From: Streptomyces sp. NBC_01485
GTDB lineage: Bacteria; Actinomycetota; Actinomycetes; Streptomycetales; Streptomycetaceae
Length of the DNA stretch: 64,000 bases
Direction: 5' to 3'
Assembly: GCF_036227125.1 (NCBI RefSeq)
Contig: NZ_CP109435.1
Coordinates: 9,052,001-9,116,000, forward strand
In this document: in pieces, positions 42,299 to 51,710 of the stretch
Layout: every line of letters begins with the position of its first letter
Position numbering within the stretch: the stretch's first letter is position 1
Made by a program: the position numbers and the translations under genes
Notes under the pieces: model-generated
The model's input: only the letters and a program-made list of their open reading frames with translations
Database searches by the model: none
Told to the model about the DNA's origin: nothing

Positions 42299-43423
42299 GT
42301 GACGCGGAACGTGACGAAGGCCGGTCTCCTGGCAGTGGCCATGGCGACGGTGCTCGGGGCCTCGGCCTGCGGCGGGGAAGCCGGCGCGGCGGCCGGGGGG
42401 ACCGGAGGGACGCTCCCCGCGCACGGGAAGGCGGAGTCCGTGGCGCCCTTCGGGGACGGGGCGTCGTCCGCCTCGGCGCCGACGTCCGGCGGCGCCGTGG
42501 GGAAGTTGTCCGGGATCGCGCAGACCGCGGCGGCGCCCGTCACCCGGCACGTGCCATGGAACCTGGACATCCTGGACCAGCGGTCGCGGCCCCTGAACGG
42601 GAAGTTCACCACCACCGCCACGGGCAAGGGCGTTCACGTCTACGTGATCGACACCGGGATGGACATCGCCCACAAGGAGTTCGGCGGACGCGCCCACCTC
42701 GGCGCCGACTTCGTGGGCCCGCAGGACTCCGGTGACTGCTTCAGCGAGGAGGGGACCGGCCACGGCACGTTCGTCGCGGGCATCATCGGCGGGGCGAAGT
42801 ACGGGGTGGCGCCCAGGGCGGAGCTCGTACGGGTCCAGGGCATCCTGTGCGAGAGCGGGGGCGGCGGTTCCCCGGCGGCGGCCGAGGCGGCCTTGGTGAA
42901 GTCGGTCAAGTGGGTCACCGCGCACGCGCAGAAGCCCGCGGTGGTGAACATGTCACTCAACCTCGACCACCGGTCGTCGGCCCTGGAGTCCGCCGTGAAG
43001 AAGATGGTCGACGCGGGGATCCCGACGGTGGTGTCGGCCGGCAACTTCCATGACGACGCCTGCAAGCACTCCCCGGCCGGAGTCCCCGGCACGATCGTCG
43101 TGGCGGCCTCCACCTCGAACGACCGCGTGTGGAGCGACGGCGGCTCCTACGGCTCGGGCCACGGACGGTGCGTGGACCTGTACGCCCCCGGTCAGAAGGT
43201 GACCGCCGCCCTCGCAGGCGGCGGTACGGTCACGGAGAACGTCGGAGCGACGTCCTGGGCCGCCCCGCATGCGACCGGCGTGATCGCGCTGTACCTGTCG
43301 GCTCACCCCCACGCCACGGCTCACGAGGTCCACGTCTGGCTCGACCACACGGCCACCGCTGGTGTCGTGCGCGGCGTCCGCTCCGACACGCCCAACCGGC
43401 TGCTCAACACCGGTGGCCTCTGA
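42299..43423 (+). CDS. secreted subtilisin-like serine protease (S8), possible lipoprotein
   Basis: 374 aa from GTG 42299, with GGGGGA upstream. The N-terminal hydrophobic segment ends LGASACGG; Cys24 may be lipidated, though Ala at -3 is not ideal. A Gly/Ala/Ser linker leads to the S8 domain with a complete triad: Asp118 in VYVIDTGMD, His155 in GTGHGTFVAG and Ser319 in GATSWAAPHATG, where GTSxAxPH is usual. The oxyanion Asn is in VVSAGNFHDD. No long pro-domain is visible. Likely acts at or outside the cell surface; substrate unknown. Confidence 0.88.
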   Translation: MTRNVTKAGLLAVAMATVLGASACGGEAGAAAGGTGGTLPAHGKAESVAPFGDGASSASAPTSGGAVGKLSGIAQTAAAPVTRHVPWNLDILDQRSRPLNGKFTTTATGKGVHVYVIDTGMDIAHKEFGGRAHLGADFVGPQDSGDCFSEEGTGHGTFVAGIIGGAKYGVAPRAELVRVQGILCESGGGGSPAAAEAALVKSVKWVTAHAQKPAVVNMSLNLDHRSSALESAVKKMVDAGIPTVVSAGNFHDDACKHSPAGVPGTIVVAASTSNDRVWSDGGSYGSGHGRCVDLYAPGQKVTAALAGGGTVTENVGATSWAAPHATGVIALYLSAHPHATAHEVHVWLDHTATAGVVRGVRSDTPNRLLNTGGL

Positions 43424-43925
43424 CCTGCCCAGGCAGCCCGGTGCGGCTGGGCGGTGAGGCGGCAGTGGGTGGGCGTCAGCCAGTGATGGGAGTGGGACGC
43501 TGGACAAGAGCTGAGGTTCGAGCTGTGGCTGCTGTCATGGAGTGACCAGGTCGCTGTTGCGGTGTGGCTAGCAGACGGGTTGCCGGCTGTCGTGGGGGTG
43601 GTTGTTCCCGCGAGGGTCCAGCAGTCGGGTCGCTCGATACCCATCCGCTTGGCCTGGGTCATCTCGCGGAAGGCCGGCCGGGTCGCCTGACGCGGAAGCA
43701 ACCCGCGACCACGCTCATGACTCTCCGAGGGCATCGCGCCACACCTGTTGAGCCCCGTTGGCTTCCATGGCCGCTGCTCTTGATACGTCGTCACACACGA
43801 CCAGGATGCCGGTGTCCGTGCTCGTCGCAACACCGGCCTCACCCCAGCTGACCGGCGGCACTCCGTAACGGATCACGATCTACAGCTGCTGTGTCAGACG
43901 ATCTACCCAATTCTTGGAGGTTTTG
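43424..43925. other. intergenic region, no gene seen
   Basis: About 500 bp with open frames only on the minus strand that have no recognisable family. The 3' end holds GGAGG and presumably the promoter of the I36-like gene. Confidence 0.5.
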
Positions 43926-44303
43926 ATGAAGTCCGTCATCCGAAAGGCGGCAGGCCTCGCAGGCGCGGGCGTGGCCGTGGCGGCCATGTCCGTGACCGGC
44001 GCATCGGCCGCCCAGGCGGAGTCCCCGACCCACGGCTGCGCGTACCCCTATGTCTGCTTCTATGCGGACGAGCACGCCTGGAACGCGGGCACGCCGATCG
44101 CGAAGTACCGCGATGTCACCAGTTCCTATCAGACGGTCAGGTCCCGCCCGCACTACTACGTCGTGAACACCCGGAACGACGACGTGGCGTATCTACGGCT
44201 CCAGGACGGGACCTCGGTCTGCCTGCCGCCGAATAACGAAACCGTGTTCGCGAACGCTTTCAGCGTCACCGGAATAAAGATCTCCAACAGATCCACCTGC
44301 TGA
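43926..44303 (+). CDS. small secreted Cys-rich protein, peptidase inhibitor I36-like
   Basis: 125 aa from ATG 43926 with GGAGG 6-10 bp upstream. Signal peptide: IRKAAGLAGAGVAVAAMSVT then ASAAQA cleavage area. The mature part, CAYPYVCFYADEHAWNAGTP to the final Cys, resembles the I36/beta-gamma-crystallin-like small secreted proteins of Streptomyces (some inhibit metalloproteases). Four Cys could form two disulfides. Exact role unknown. Confidence 0.75.
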   Translation: MKSVIRKAAGLAGAGVAVAAMSVTGASAAQAESPTHGCAYPYVCFYADEHAWNAGTPIAKYRDVTSSYQTVRSRPHYYVVNTRNDDVAYLRLQDGTSVCLPPNNETVFANAFSVTGIKISNRSTC

Positions 44304-44319
44304 ATCTGCTCGAACGGTC

Positions 44320-44345
44320 GGCGGACGCGTGCGATTTCGTCCGCC
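44320..44345 (+). terminator. hairpin after the I36-like gene
   Basis: GGCGGACG pairs with CGTCCGCC across a 10-nt loop, starting 16 bp after the stop codon. A likely terminator for the secreted protein gene. Confidence 0.55.
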
Positions 44346-44397
44346 GCCGGACAGCGGGGGCAGGCTGTGACAAATCCGTTAGCCTCGATCATTCATG

Positions 44398-44425
44398 AGT
44401 CCCCGTCAGCTTGCTGACGGGGACT
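44398..44425 (+). terminator. second strong hairpin followed by TTT
   Basis: 12-bp perfect arms AGTCCCCGTCAG and CTGACGGGGACT with a 4-nt loop, then TTTG on the plus strand. It would also stop minus-strand reading out of the IS1380 remnant. Confidence 0.65.
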
Positions 44426-44553
44426 TTGTGGCTGTGTGGTGGGTCTTTTCGGGGCTGGGGCAGGTCGAGGGCCCGGCTCTCGCGTCGGATGGGCGCCGGG
44501 TTCCACTTCACCGGTGTGGTGGTGCGGGTTGTCGGGACGGTCGAGGTGGCTGG

Positions 44554-45199
44554 TCAGATGGGGTTCGGGAGGCTGTGGAGCCTGTCGATCGCGTGGGTGA
44601 TGACATCGATCCAGGGCCATCGGGCGGTGAAGCGGAGCCAGTGGCGGCGTCCGGTGTGCACGAGCTGGGCGGCGGCGGAGAACAGGCGCAGGCGGAGCTT
44701 CTTGGGTTCCCAGCGGCGGGTTTGGCCGGTCAGGGCGAGCATGGGCATCCAGGCGAGGAGGTCGAGTGCGAGGGAGACGATCTCCGGCCAGATCCGGTTC
44801 TGTGCGGTGTCGTGCAGGGGCAGGTTGCGCAGTCCGGTGTCGCGGGCGCCTCGGATGCGGTCCTCGCAGCGGGCCCGACGGCGATGACGTAGTTCGAGGT
44901 CGGCGAGCTGGCCGCCCTTTGATGTTGGTCGCGAAACAGGTCAGCCGCAGCCCGTCGAGGTCGGTGAACCGCAACTGGGCGCCGGGGTGCGGGCGTTCCT
45001 TGCGGACGGTCCGCCGCATCCCCTTCGGCCACGTGCTCAGGTCGGGCATGTCGGTGATCTCCGCGACCCAGGCACCCGGGCCGCTCGGTGCCGCCGGCGT
45101 CGTAGGCCGACGTCCACGCCGTCCTCGGGATCTTCAGCACCGCCTGGTGGATGGCGTCGGTGATGGTCATTCCGACGGAATACGACAACCGCCGGCCCG
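44554..45199 (-). pseudogene. IS1380-family transposase, C-terminal remnant with frameshifts
   Basis: Across three frames the order is SVGMTITDAIHQAVLKIPRT, then MPDLSTWPKGMRRTVRKERP and HPGAQLRFTDLDGLRLTCFA, then RRWEPKKLRLRLFSAAAQLV to a stop near 44554. This is the C-terminal half of an IS1380 transposase. Frameshifts lie near 45085 and 44915 (an extra G in AAAGGGCGG). The 5' half is gone; its upstream edge is fused in frame to the metE fragment. Confidence 0.8.
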
Positions 45200-45898
45200 G
45201 CTCCAGCGAGGCGCGGGTCTCGGGCCAGCCGCGGGTCTTCAGCCCGCAGTCGGGGTTGACCCACAGCCGTTCGGCGGGAATCGCCTTCAGGCCGGTACGG
45301 AGCAGTTCGGCGGCTTCCTCGATGCTGGGCACCCGCGGGGAGTGGATGTCGTAGACGCCGGGTCCGGCCTCGCGCGGGTAGCCGTGGGCGGCGAGTCCGC
45401 GGGCGACCTGCATGTGGGAGCGGGCGGCCTCCAGGCTGATGACGTCGGCGTCGAGGTCGTCGATGGCCTGGACGATGTCGCCGAACTCGGCGTAGCACAT
45501 GTGCGTGTGGACCTGTGTGTCCGGCCGTACTCCGCTCGTGCTGAGCCGGAACGCCTCCGTGGCCCACGCCAGGTAGGCCGGGCGGTCGGCGGCCCGTAGC
45601 GGGAGCGTCTCGCGCAGCGCGGGCTCGTCCACCTGGATCACCGAAGTCCCTGCGGCCTCAAGGTCGTTGACCTCGTCGCGCAGGGCGAGGGCCACCTGGC
45701 GGGCGGTGTCGCCGAGGGGCTGGTCGTCGCGGACGAAGGACCAGGCGAGCATGGTGACCGGTCCGGTGAGCATGCCCTTGACCGGGCGCTCGGTCAGAGA
45801 CTGGGCATACGTCGTCCATCGCACGGTCATCGGCTCGGGCCGCGAGATGTCGCCGGCCAGGACCGGCGGGCGGACGTAGCGGGTGCCGTAGGACTGCA
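45200..45898 (-). pseudogene. metE: metE C-terminal fragment (cobalamin-independent methionine synthase)
   Basis: The frame reads VQSYGTRYVRPPVLAGDISR, VRWTTYAQSLTERPVKGMLT, TGPVTMLAWSFVR, QVDEPALRE, THMCYAEFGDI, YDIHSPRVPS and LWVNPDCGLKTRGW. These are the zinc- and homocysteine-binding C-terminal half of MetE. The N-terminal half is missing, and the last residues and stop are replaced by IS1380 sequence after RASL. A cobalamin riboswitch directly precedes the fragment, so a deletion joined the leader to mid-gene. It cannot make active MetE. Confidence 0.88.
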
Positions 45899-46060
45899 CC
45901 CTGTTCACCGGGTCCAGTGCGTATGACGGCGGTCGTTCCCGCTCACCGCTGCGGGGCAGTCCCGGATTCCCACCGGGTTCCCTCTTGCGACGCATCCCGC
46001 CTGGCGGACGGGGCGAACCAGCTGCACCGGCCGGCCTACGGGCCCGCTCAGGGACACGGC
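45895..46060 (-). promoter_or_regulatory. cobalamin (B12) riboswitch
   Basis: On the minus strand the core elements are AGAGGGAACCCGGTGGGAAT, then CCGGGACTGCCCCGCAGCGG, GAGCGGGAACGACCGCC and CACTGGACCCGGTGAACAGG. This is the order and spacing of the adenosylcobalamin riboswitch (paired region plus the CCCGCxxCGGT B12 box). In Streptomyces such switches turn off metE when B12 is present. Here the 3' part runs straight into the middle of metE. Confidence 0.85.
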
Positions 46061-46464
46061 GGGTGACGTCCACCATCCGGATGGTGAGGAGGACCATGCG
46101 GCGGGCGTGTGTGAAACAGGCCGAGGGCGGGAAACGCCGCACGCGCGCTTCCCGCCCTGGTGATGGGAAACCTGACCCTTCGTCACCTGTGATTACCCCT
46201 GCTCATCCCTACCGTGCTGGGATGGTGCTGGGACGGGATGAGGACGGCCGTGCTGGGTCGTGGCGACCGGCACGCAAAGTCGATCACGACTATGCCGGTG
46301 AGGCGGTCCTTGGTCCCTGCGTGCCGCGGGTCCCTGGCCGCCCGGTCAGGTAAGAACCGATGGGCGCGGACCCTTGCCCGTTGTGCCGGACCGGTTGCCC
46401 CACATTCCGCCCCCTTGCCTGCTCGGTGTCCACCGTGGATCGGCGGCACGGGCAGAATGGACGT
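46061..46464. other. intergenic region with a palindrome and a hairpin
   Basis: Contains CACCATCCGGATGGTG (46071-46086), a perfect palindrome probably in the riboswitch leader, and a GGGCGGGAA/TTCCCGCCC hairpin (46125-46157). The remainder is the promoter region of the histidine kinase gene. Confidence 0.5.
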
Positions 46465-47643
46465 GTGGCGCTCTTCGAACAGATCCGTGTCCGGCTGCCT
46501 CGTGGCGCCCGCGCCGATGCTGCGCTGGCCGGCGGGGTGTTCGTATTGGTGGCGTTTCCCGAGGGGAAGCTGTTGGGCCACGGCGGCGACCCGCTGCCTT
46601 CGCGGGTCGTGTCCTGGCTGCTGGTGATCGTGGTGTGTGGCGCGTTGCTCTTTCGGCGTCGGTATCCGGTGGCCGTGGGCTGGTTCACGGTGGTGGGCAC
46701 GGGCGCCTACTACGTGCTGAGTGACGTCGACGGGCCGCTGGTTCTGGTTCCGATCGTGGCGCTGTACGCCATCGCGGCCCAGGGCCGGATGCAGGCGGCC
46801 ATCGCCATGGCGGCGGCCATGGTGATCGGCGTGGGCGCGGCCACCCTCACGACCGCGAGCGATGTCACCGGTACGGCGGTGTTCATGCTCACTGGCTGGC
46901 TGGTCGCCGTCGTGGCTCTCGGCAGTGGGCGGCACGGCCGGCTGGCGTATGCCGAGGAGGAGGCGCGGCTGCGGGCGACCGAAGAACGGTTGCGCATCGC
47001 CCGCGAGCTGCACGATGTGATCGGGCACAACATTTCGATGATCAACGTACAGTCGGGCGCGGCCCTGCACCGTCTGAAGAAGGACCCTGCGCAGGCTGAG
47101 GCGGCGCTGAGCGCCATCAAGGCGGGTAGTCGGGACACGTTGCAGGAGTTGCGGGCCACCCTCGATGTGCTCCGCCGGGTTGACGAGGACGCGCCCAGGG
47201 CGCCCACGCCTGGGCTGGCCCGGGTGGACACGTTGGTGGGCTCGGCGAATCTCGCGGGGCTCGCGGTGCGGATCGAACGGACTGGGGCTGAGCGCGCGTT
47301 GCCTGCCCGAGTCGACCTGGCCGCGTACCGGATCGTGCAGGAATCACTGACCAACGTGGCTCGACACAGCGGCGCCGGACACGTCACGATCCGGCTCGCC
47401 TACGGGGACCGGGAGCTGACTGTGGCTGTCGAGGACGACGGCCGCATGACAGCCCGCCCGGCCAGGCCGGGCGGGGGCAGCGGCATCGCCGGCATGACGG
47501 AGCGGGCGCGGGCACTGGGGGGCGAACTCGCAGCGGGACCACGGCCGGAAGGCGGATTCGTTGTGCGGGCCCGGCTACCGTACGGGATCACAGGAGAGCG
47601 ATGGAGCGGAGCAGCCGATGATCAGGGTCCTGCTGGTGGATGA
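46465..47643 (+). CDS. two-component sensor histidine kinase, NarL/DesK type
   Basis: 392 aa from GTG 46465. Four to five membrane segments lie within residues 20-155, with very short outside loops, so it probably senses the membrane or a transported compound. The HisKA_3 dimerisation motif is RIARELHDVIGHNISMINVQ, with phospho-acceptor His183. The ATPase domain has QESLTNVARHSGA (N box) and a G box GGGSGIAGMTERA. It would phosphorylate the response regulator whose gene overlaps its 3' end by 26 bp. Confidence 0.9.
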   Translation: MALFEQIRVRLPRGARADAALAGGVFVLVAFPEGKLLGHGGDPLPSRVVSWLLVIVVCGALLFRRRYPVAVGWFTVVGTGAYYVLSDVDGPLVLVPIVALYAIAAQGRMQAAIAMAAAMVIGVGAATLTTASDVTGTAVFMLTGWLVAVVALGSGRHGRLAYAEEEARLRATEERLRIARELHDVIGHNISMINVQSGAALHRLKKDPAQAEAALSAIKAGSRDTLQELRATLDVLRRVDEDAPRAPTPGLARVDTLVGSANLAGLAVRIERTGAERALPARVDLAAYRIVQESLTNVARHSGAGHVTIRLAYGDRELTVAVEDDGRMTARPARPGGGSGIAGMTERARALGGELAAGPRPEGGFVVRARLPYGITGERWSGAADDQGPAGG

Positions 47644-48286
47644 CCACTGGCTGGTGCGGGCCGGGTTCCGCTCGATCCTCGATGACGAGGACGACATAGA
47701 GGTGGTGGGCGAGGCCGGGGACGGGCAGACCGCGGTCTCGGTCTGCCGCGAGCTGAAGCCCGACGTGGTGTTGATGGACATCCGGATGCCGGGGACGGAC
47801 GGTCTGGACGCCACCCGGATCATCACGGGGGATGAGCAGCTGGCAGCGGTGAGGGTGGTCATCCTGACGACCTTCGATCTCGACGAGTACGTGTACGGGG
47901 CGCTGCGCTCCGGGGCGACCGGCTTCCTGGTGAAGGACACCGAGCCGGAGGAACTGCTGCACGCGGTGCGGGTCGCCGCCCGCGGCGATGCCTTGATCAG
48001 CCCATCGGTCACCCGGCGGCTCATCGCCGACTTCGCGAGCCGGGTGAAGGGCCCGCAACCGGACCCCCGGCTCGATGTGCTCACCGGCCGTGAGCGCGAG
48101 GTCATGCGACTGGTCGCCGCGGGGCTCACGAACGACGAGATCGCCGAGCGGCTGGTGCTGCAACTGTCGACGGCGAAGACGCACGTCAGCCGCATTCTGA
48201 CGAAGCTGGGTGCGCGGGACAGATCACAGGTCGTGGTGATGGCGTACGAATCTGGAATGGTCAGCCCCGGCTGGCTGGAGGACTAG
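47618..48286 (+). CDS. LuxR/NarL-family response regulator
   Basis: 222 aa from ATG 47618. Receiver domain: acidic pair in VLLVDDHWLVRAG, phospho-acceptor Asp54 in VLMDIRMPG and Lys in GFLVKDTEPEE. C-terminal HTH: LTGREREVMRLVAAGLTNDE and LSTAKTHVSRILTKLGARDR. Partner of the kinase encoded upstream. In many Streptomyces such pairs control a nearby exporter, here perhaps the MMPL transporter at 48914. Confidence 0.93.
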   Translation: MIRVLLVDDHWLVRAGFRSILDDEDDIEVVGEAGDGQTAVSVCRELKPDVVLMDIRMPGTDGLDATRIITGDEQLAAVRVVILTTFDLDEYVYGALRSGATGFLVKDTEPEELLHAVRVAARGDALISPSVTRRLIADFASRVKGPQPDPRLDVLTGREREVMRLVAAGLTNDEIAERLVLQLSTAKTHVSRILTKLGARDRSQVVVMAYESGMVSPGWLED

Positions 48287-48324
48287 GTAGTTCTTCCGCT
48301 CCCACCCGCACAGTCGTCCTGGCC

Positions 48325-48573
48325 ATGGTGGTGGTGGCCGGCGTGGGCCTTCTGACCGGGAACCCCGTGTTCCTCCTCGGCCTGCTCGTGTTTCTTCCGG
48401 CGTTCGCCGCCGCTCTGTGCACCCCGCGCCAGACGGCGCTTGTCTGCCTCTGGGTGAGTGCTGTGGTCGGCGCCTTCCGCGAGGCCGCGCATCGCGAGCC
48501 GACGCTCACCGCGCGCACGAGGGAACCGTCACCACGCAGGAGGAGCATGTGCCGCTCTGCACCGACGGCCTGA
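48325..48573 (+). pseudogene. short membrane-protein fragment
   Basis: Two membrane segments (VVVAGVGLLTGNPVFLLGLL, FLPAFAAALCTP) and a third (TALVCLWVSAVVGAF) are followed by Arg/Ser-rich sequence that looks out of frame. It resembles the N-terminal membrane part of SpoIIE-type PP2C phosphatases of Streptomyces, but no phosphatase domain follows. No good ribosome site. Probably a truncated relic. Confidence 0.4.
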
Positions 48574-48692
48574 CCGGGGCCTGGGTGCCGTCCTACCTCC
48601 CGGGTACCGCGTCGCGTACATCCGCCGGGGTACGCCCAGTGTCCTCCCGGGACTGACGATTTGGACCTCGTCGCACAAGCACGATCAGGGGC

Positions 48693-48908
48693 ATGAACGC
48701 ATCTCCCTTTCCCGGACGGGTCACGACGGTGCTCGTGGGCGCTCTCGTCGGTGCTGCCGCCGGGATTCTGCTCGTCTCGGCCGCCGGGGCGCTGGCCTTG
48801 GAGATCGACGGCGTGTTCGCCATCCCGGCGATCGTCGTACCCATGGTGTGCGGCGTCGTAGTGGGCGCGTTCGTCATGCCCGGCAACTCACGTTCGAATT
48901 CGAGGTAG
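48693..48908 (+). CDS. small two-helix membrane protein
   Basis: 71 aa. Two hydrophobic helices (TTVLVGALVGAAAGILLVSA, GVFAIPAIVVPMVCGVVVGA) and a short polar tail. It ends 5 bp before the MMPL transporter start, so it is probably co-transcribed and may be an accessory subunit. No family recognised. Confidence 0.55.
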   Translation: MNASPFPGRVTTVLVGALVGAAAGILLVSAAGALALEIDGVFAIPAIVVPMVCGVVVGAFVMPGNSRSNSR

Positions 48909-48913
48909 TCACC

Positions 48914-51115
48914 ATGTCTCCCACCAGCGGCGCAGCCGCGCCCCTTGCTCCACCCGCACCATCGGGTCGGCCGCGTGCAGGCCGGTTCGGCGCCCTCGCC
49001 GGTTGGGCGCAGCGTCACCGCTGGGCCGCCGTGCTGATCTGGGTGGTCGTCCTGGCCGCAGTCACTTTGGGGTCGATGGCGGCGGGCTCCGGGTACAAGA
49101 ACGACTTCTCCCTGCCGGGCACCGATTCCCAGGCCGCCACCGACCTGTACACGAAGCACGGTTCCGCACAGGCCGGCGACAGCGTCGAGATCGTCCTGAA
49201 GGACGGTCAGGGCATCGCCGGCCGCAAGGCCGCCGTCGAGGACATGCTGGCCGAGGTGAAGGGCCTGCCCGGCGTCGCCGACGTACGCAGCCCGTACGCC
49301 GACGCCTCCGCCGTGTCGAAGGACGGCACGATCGGCTACGCCACCGTGACGCTCGACGGCAAGGTCGAGGCCGTACCCAAGGCGGACGTAGCCAAGATCA
49401 TCGACACCGCCAAGGCTGCCGAGACGGACGGGCTCCAGGTCGAGCTCGGCGGCGAAGCCGTGCGCGGCGCCGAGGACAAGGAGGCCCCGACCGCCGAACT
49501 CGCGGGCATCGCGGCCGCCGTGATCATCCTCGGGCTGCTGTTCGGCTCCCTGGTGGCGGCGGCCGTGCCGCTGATCACGGCCCTGTTCGCGGTCGGCGCG
49601 GCCGCCGGCCTGATCGGCCTCGCCTCGCACGTCTTCACCATCGCCGACTTCACTCCGCCCATCACGATGCTCGTCGGACTCGGCGTCGGCATCGACTACG
49701 CCCTGCTGATCTTCTACCGCTACCGGCACGAACTCATCGACGGCGCCGAGCCGGCCGAAGCCGGCCGCAAGGCCCTGGACGCCGCAGGGCGCACGGTGTT
49801 CTTCGCCGGCTGCACCGTGATCATCGCCCTGTTGGGCCTAGTCGCGCTCGGCCTCGGCTCGCTGCAGGGTGTGGCCCTCTCCCTGGCGCTGACCGTGCTG
49901 ACCACGATGGCAGCCTCGCTGGTGCTGCTGCCCGCACTGCTGGCGTTCTTCGGCAAGCGCATCCAGCGCCACGTACTGAAGCACGCGGCCACGGCCAAGG
50001 GCAAGGTCGAAGGCCGCCGTTGGCGGACGTTGGCCGCTGCCGTGCAGCGCCGTCCGCTGCCGGCGCTCCTGGTCGCCGTCTTCGCCCTGCTGGCCCTGTC
50101 GGCACCGGCGCTCGGCATGCGGCTCGGTTTCGCCGACGCGGGCAACGACGCGAAGGCCACGACCTCCCGCCAGGCGTACGACCTGCTCGCCGAGGGCTTC
50201 GGCCCGGGCTTCAACGGTCCGCTGATCGTCCTGGCACAGGGCGACGAGGCCGCCGGCCAGGCCGTCTCCGCCGAGCTGGCCAAGACCGAAGGCGTGGCCG
50301 AGGCCAGCCCTGCCATGCGCTCCGACGGCGGCGGCCTGTCCACGGTGTTCGTCTACCCGAAGACGGCACCGCAGGACAAGGGCACCGCTGACCTCGTGCA
50401 CCAGCTGCGCGACGACGTGGCCCCGGAGCTGGAGCGCGCCACCGGCGCGAAGATCCTGGTCGGCGGCGCAATCGCCGGCTCGCAGGACTTCGCGGACACG
50501 GTCGCCATGCGGCTGCCGCTGTTCGTCGCCGTCGTGGTCGGACTTTCGTCGCTGCTGCTGATGCTCGTTTTCCGGTCGCTGCTGATCCCGCTCAAGGCGG
50601 CCCTGCTGAACCTGCTGTCGATCTCGGCCGCGCTCGGCGCCATGGTCCTGGTGTTCCAGCACGGCTTGTTCGGGGTGCAGCCGGGGCCGATCGAAGCCTT
50701 CCTGCCCGTGCTGATCTTCGCGATCGTGTTCGGGCTGTCCATGGACTACGAGGTGTTTCTGGTCGGACGGATCCATGAGGAGTGGGAGCGTACGAAGGAC
50801 CACTCACTCGCGGTACGGGAGGGACTGGCCACCACCGGCAAGGTGATCACGGCGGCCGGGGCGATCATGATCGTGGTGTTCGGCGCCTTCATGCTGAGCG
50901 CCGACCGGTTGCTCCAGCAGTTCGGTCTCGGCCTCGCCGTGGCGATCCTGGTGGACGCGCTGGTCATCCGCTGCCTGATGGTTCCGGCCATCATGCAGCT
51001 GATGGGCAAGTGGGCCTGGTGGCTGCCCGCCCCGCTCGCCCGACGGCTGCCCAAGGTGACGCTCGAAGCCCCGGCGGAAAGCCCACCAGCGCCCAGGGAG
51101 ACGGCCGCTCTCTGA
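48914..51115 (+). CDS. MMPL/RND-superfamily transporter
   Basis: 733 aa from ATG 48914. Two repeats of one N-terminal helix, a large extracytoplasmic loop and five helices. Repeat 1 has MLVGLGVGIDYALLIFYRYR and repeat 2 has VFGLSMDYEVFLVGRIHEEW, the Asp-Tyr pairs that form the proton relay in MmpL proteins. The family exports lipids, polyketides or drugs. Downstream of a two-component system, it is probably the regulated output gene of that system. Confidence 0.93.
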   Translation: MSPTSGAAAPLAPPAPSGRPRAGRFGALAGWAQRHRWAAVLIWVVVLAAVTLGSMAAGSGYKNDFSLPGTDSQAATDLYTKHGSAQAGDSVEIVLKDGQGIAGRKAAVEDMLAEVKGLPGVADVRSPYADASAVSKDGTIGYATVTLDGKVEAVPKADVAKIIDTAKAAETDGLQVELGGEAVRGAEDKEAPTAELAGIAAAVIILGLLFGSLVAAAVPLITALFAVGAAAGLIGLASHVFTIADFTPPITMLVGLGVGIDYALLIFYRYRHELIDGAEPAEAGRKALDAAGRTVFFAGCTVIIALLGLVALGLGSLQGVALSLALTVLTTMAASLVLLPALLAFFGKRIQRHVLKHAATAKGKVEGRRWRTLAAAVQRRPLPALLVAVFALLALSAPALGMRLGFADAGNDAKATTSRQAYDLLAEGFGPGFNGPLIVLAQGDEAAGQAVSAELAKTEGVAEASPAMRSDGGGLSTVFVYPKTAPQDKGTADLVHQLRDDVAPELERATGAKILVGGAIAGSQDFADTVAMRLPLFVAVVVGLSSLLLMLVFRSLLIPLKAALLNLLSISAALGAMVLVFQHGLFGVQPGPIEAFLPVLIFAIVFGLSMDYEVFLVGRIHEEWERTKDHSLAVREGLATTGKVITAAGAIMIVVFGAFMLSADRLLQQFGLGLAVAILVDALVIRCLMVPAIMQLMGKWAWWLPAPLARRLPKVTLEAPAESPPAPRETAAL

Positions 51116-51710
51116 TCGGCAGATTGCCATGATCGCCGCCACACGTTGATCAGGCGGCGCCCATCCCACGCGCGGGGCTCGGCCGGACAGCGTCCGAGCC
51201 CCGCGCGTGGACGTAGTCGTACACACCCGCAACTGGGCGCCGTGCGCTCTCGGCGACACGGACATCGGGTGGTGGCCGCGTCGGGCGAGTTTCCCGCCGT
51301 CGCGCTCGTGCGCGATGACTGCCGTGCCGCGATCGGTACGTTTCCGCCGGTACCGACGAGGTCGGGTCCTGCGGTTTCCGACCGTGTGGCTCCTGCGGCG
51401 GCGCCGGCTCCCAGGGTCGGCCCAAGGAGCCGCCCTCACAGCCTGAACGACACACCACGGTGTCCGTCGAACCGGAGCAAGCCCACACCCGGCACCCTCG
51501 GGGTGTTCACCGCGAACACGAAGGTCGTCCTGCTGCTGGCGGTGGCGGTGGCGGTGGCGGTGGCGGTGGCGACTGGTACCGCAGTACCAGTGGCCTCTCG
51601 AAGAGTCGCCCGCAGTCCCACTGATTCAGTCTTTCCCGCCCATAACTTCGAAGGTAGACGTCACGGCGCTTCCGTGACCGTTGTCGGAGTGGAGAAAAAG
51701 GGTGACCTCG
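51116..51710. other. intergenic region with a GGTGGC repeat
   Basis: Nearly 600 bp without a recognisable gene. Five or so GGTGGC/GGCGGT units lie at 51541-51571. Inverted GCGCGGGGCTCGG/CCGAGCCCCGCGCG arms at 51170-51208 form a probable terminator for the MMPL gene. The ABC ATPase promoter should lie near the right end. Confidence 0.5.

Noticed and set aside
43424..43925. Minus-strand open frame through 43321-43842
   Set aside because: No family resemblance, overlaps the end of the subtilisin gene, no ribosome site.
51541..51571. GGTGGC repeats as a coding or regulatory element
   Set aside because: Simple low-complexity sequence; the frame across it gives only Ala/Val.
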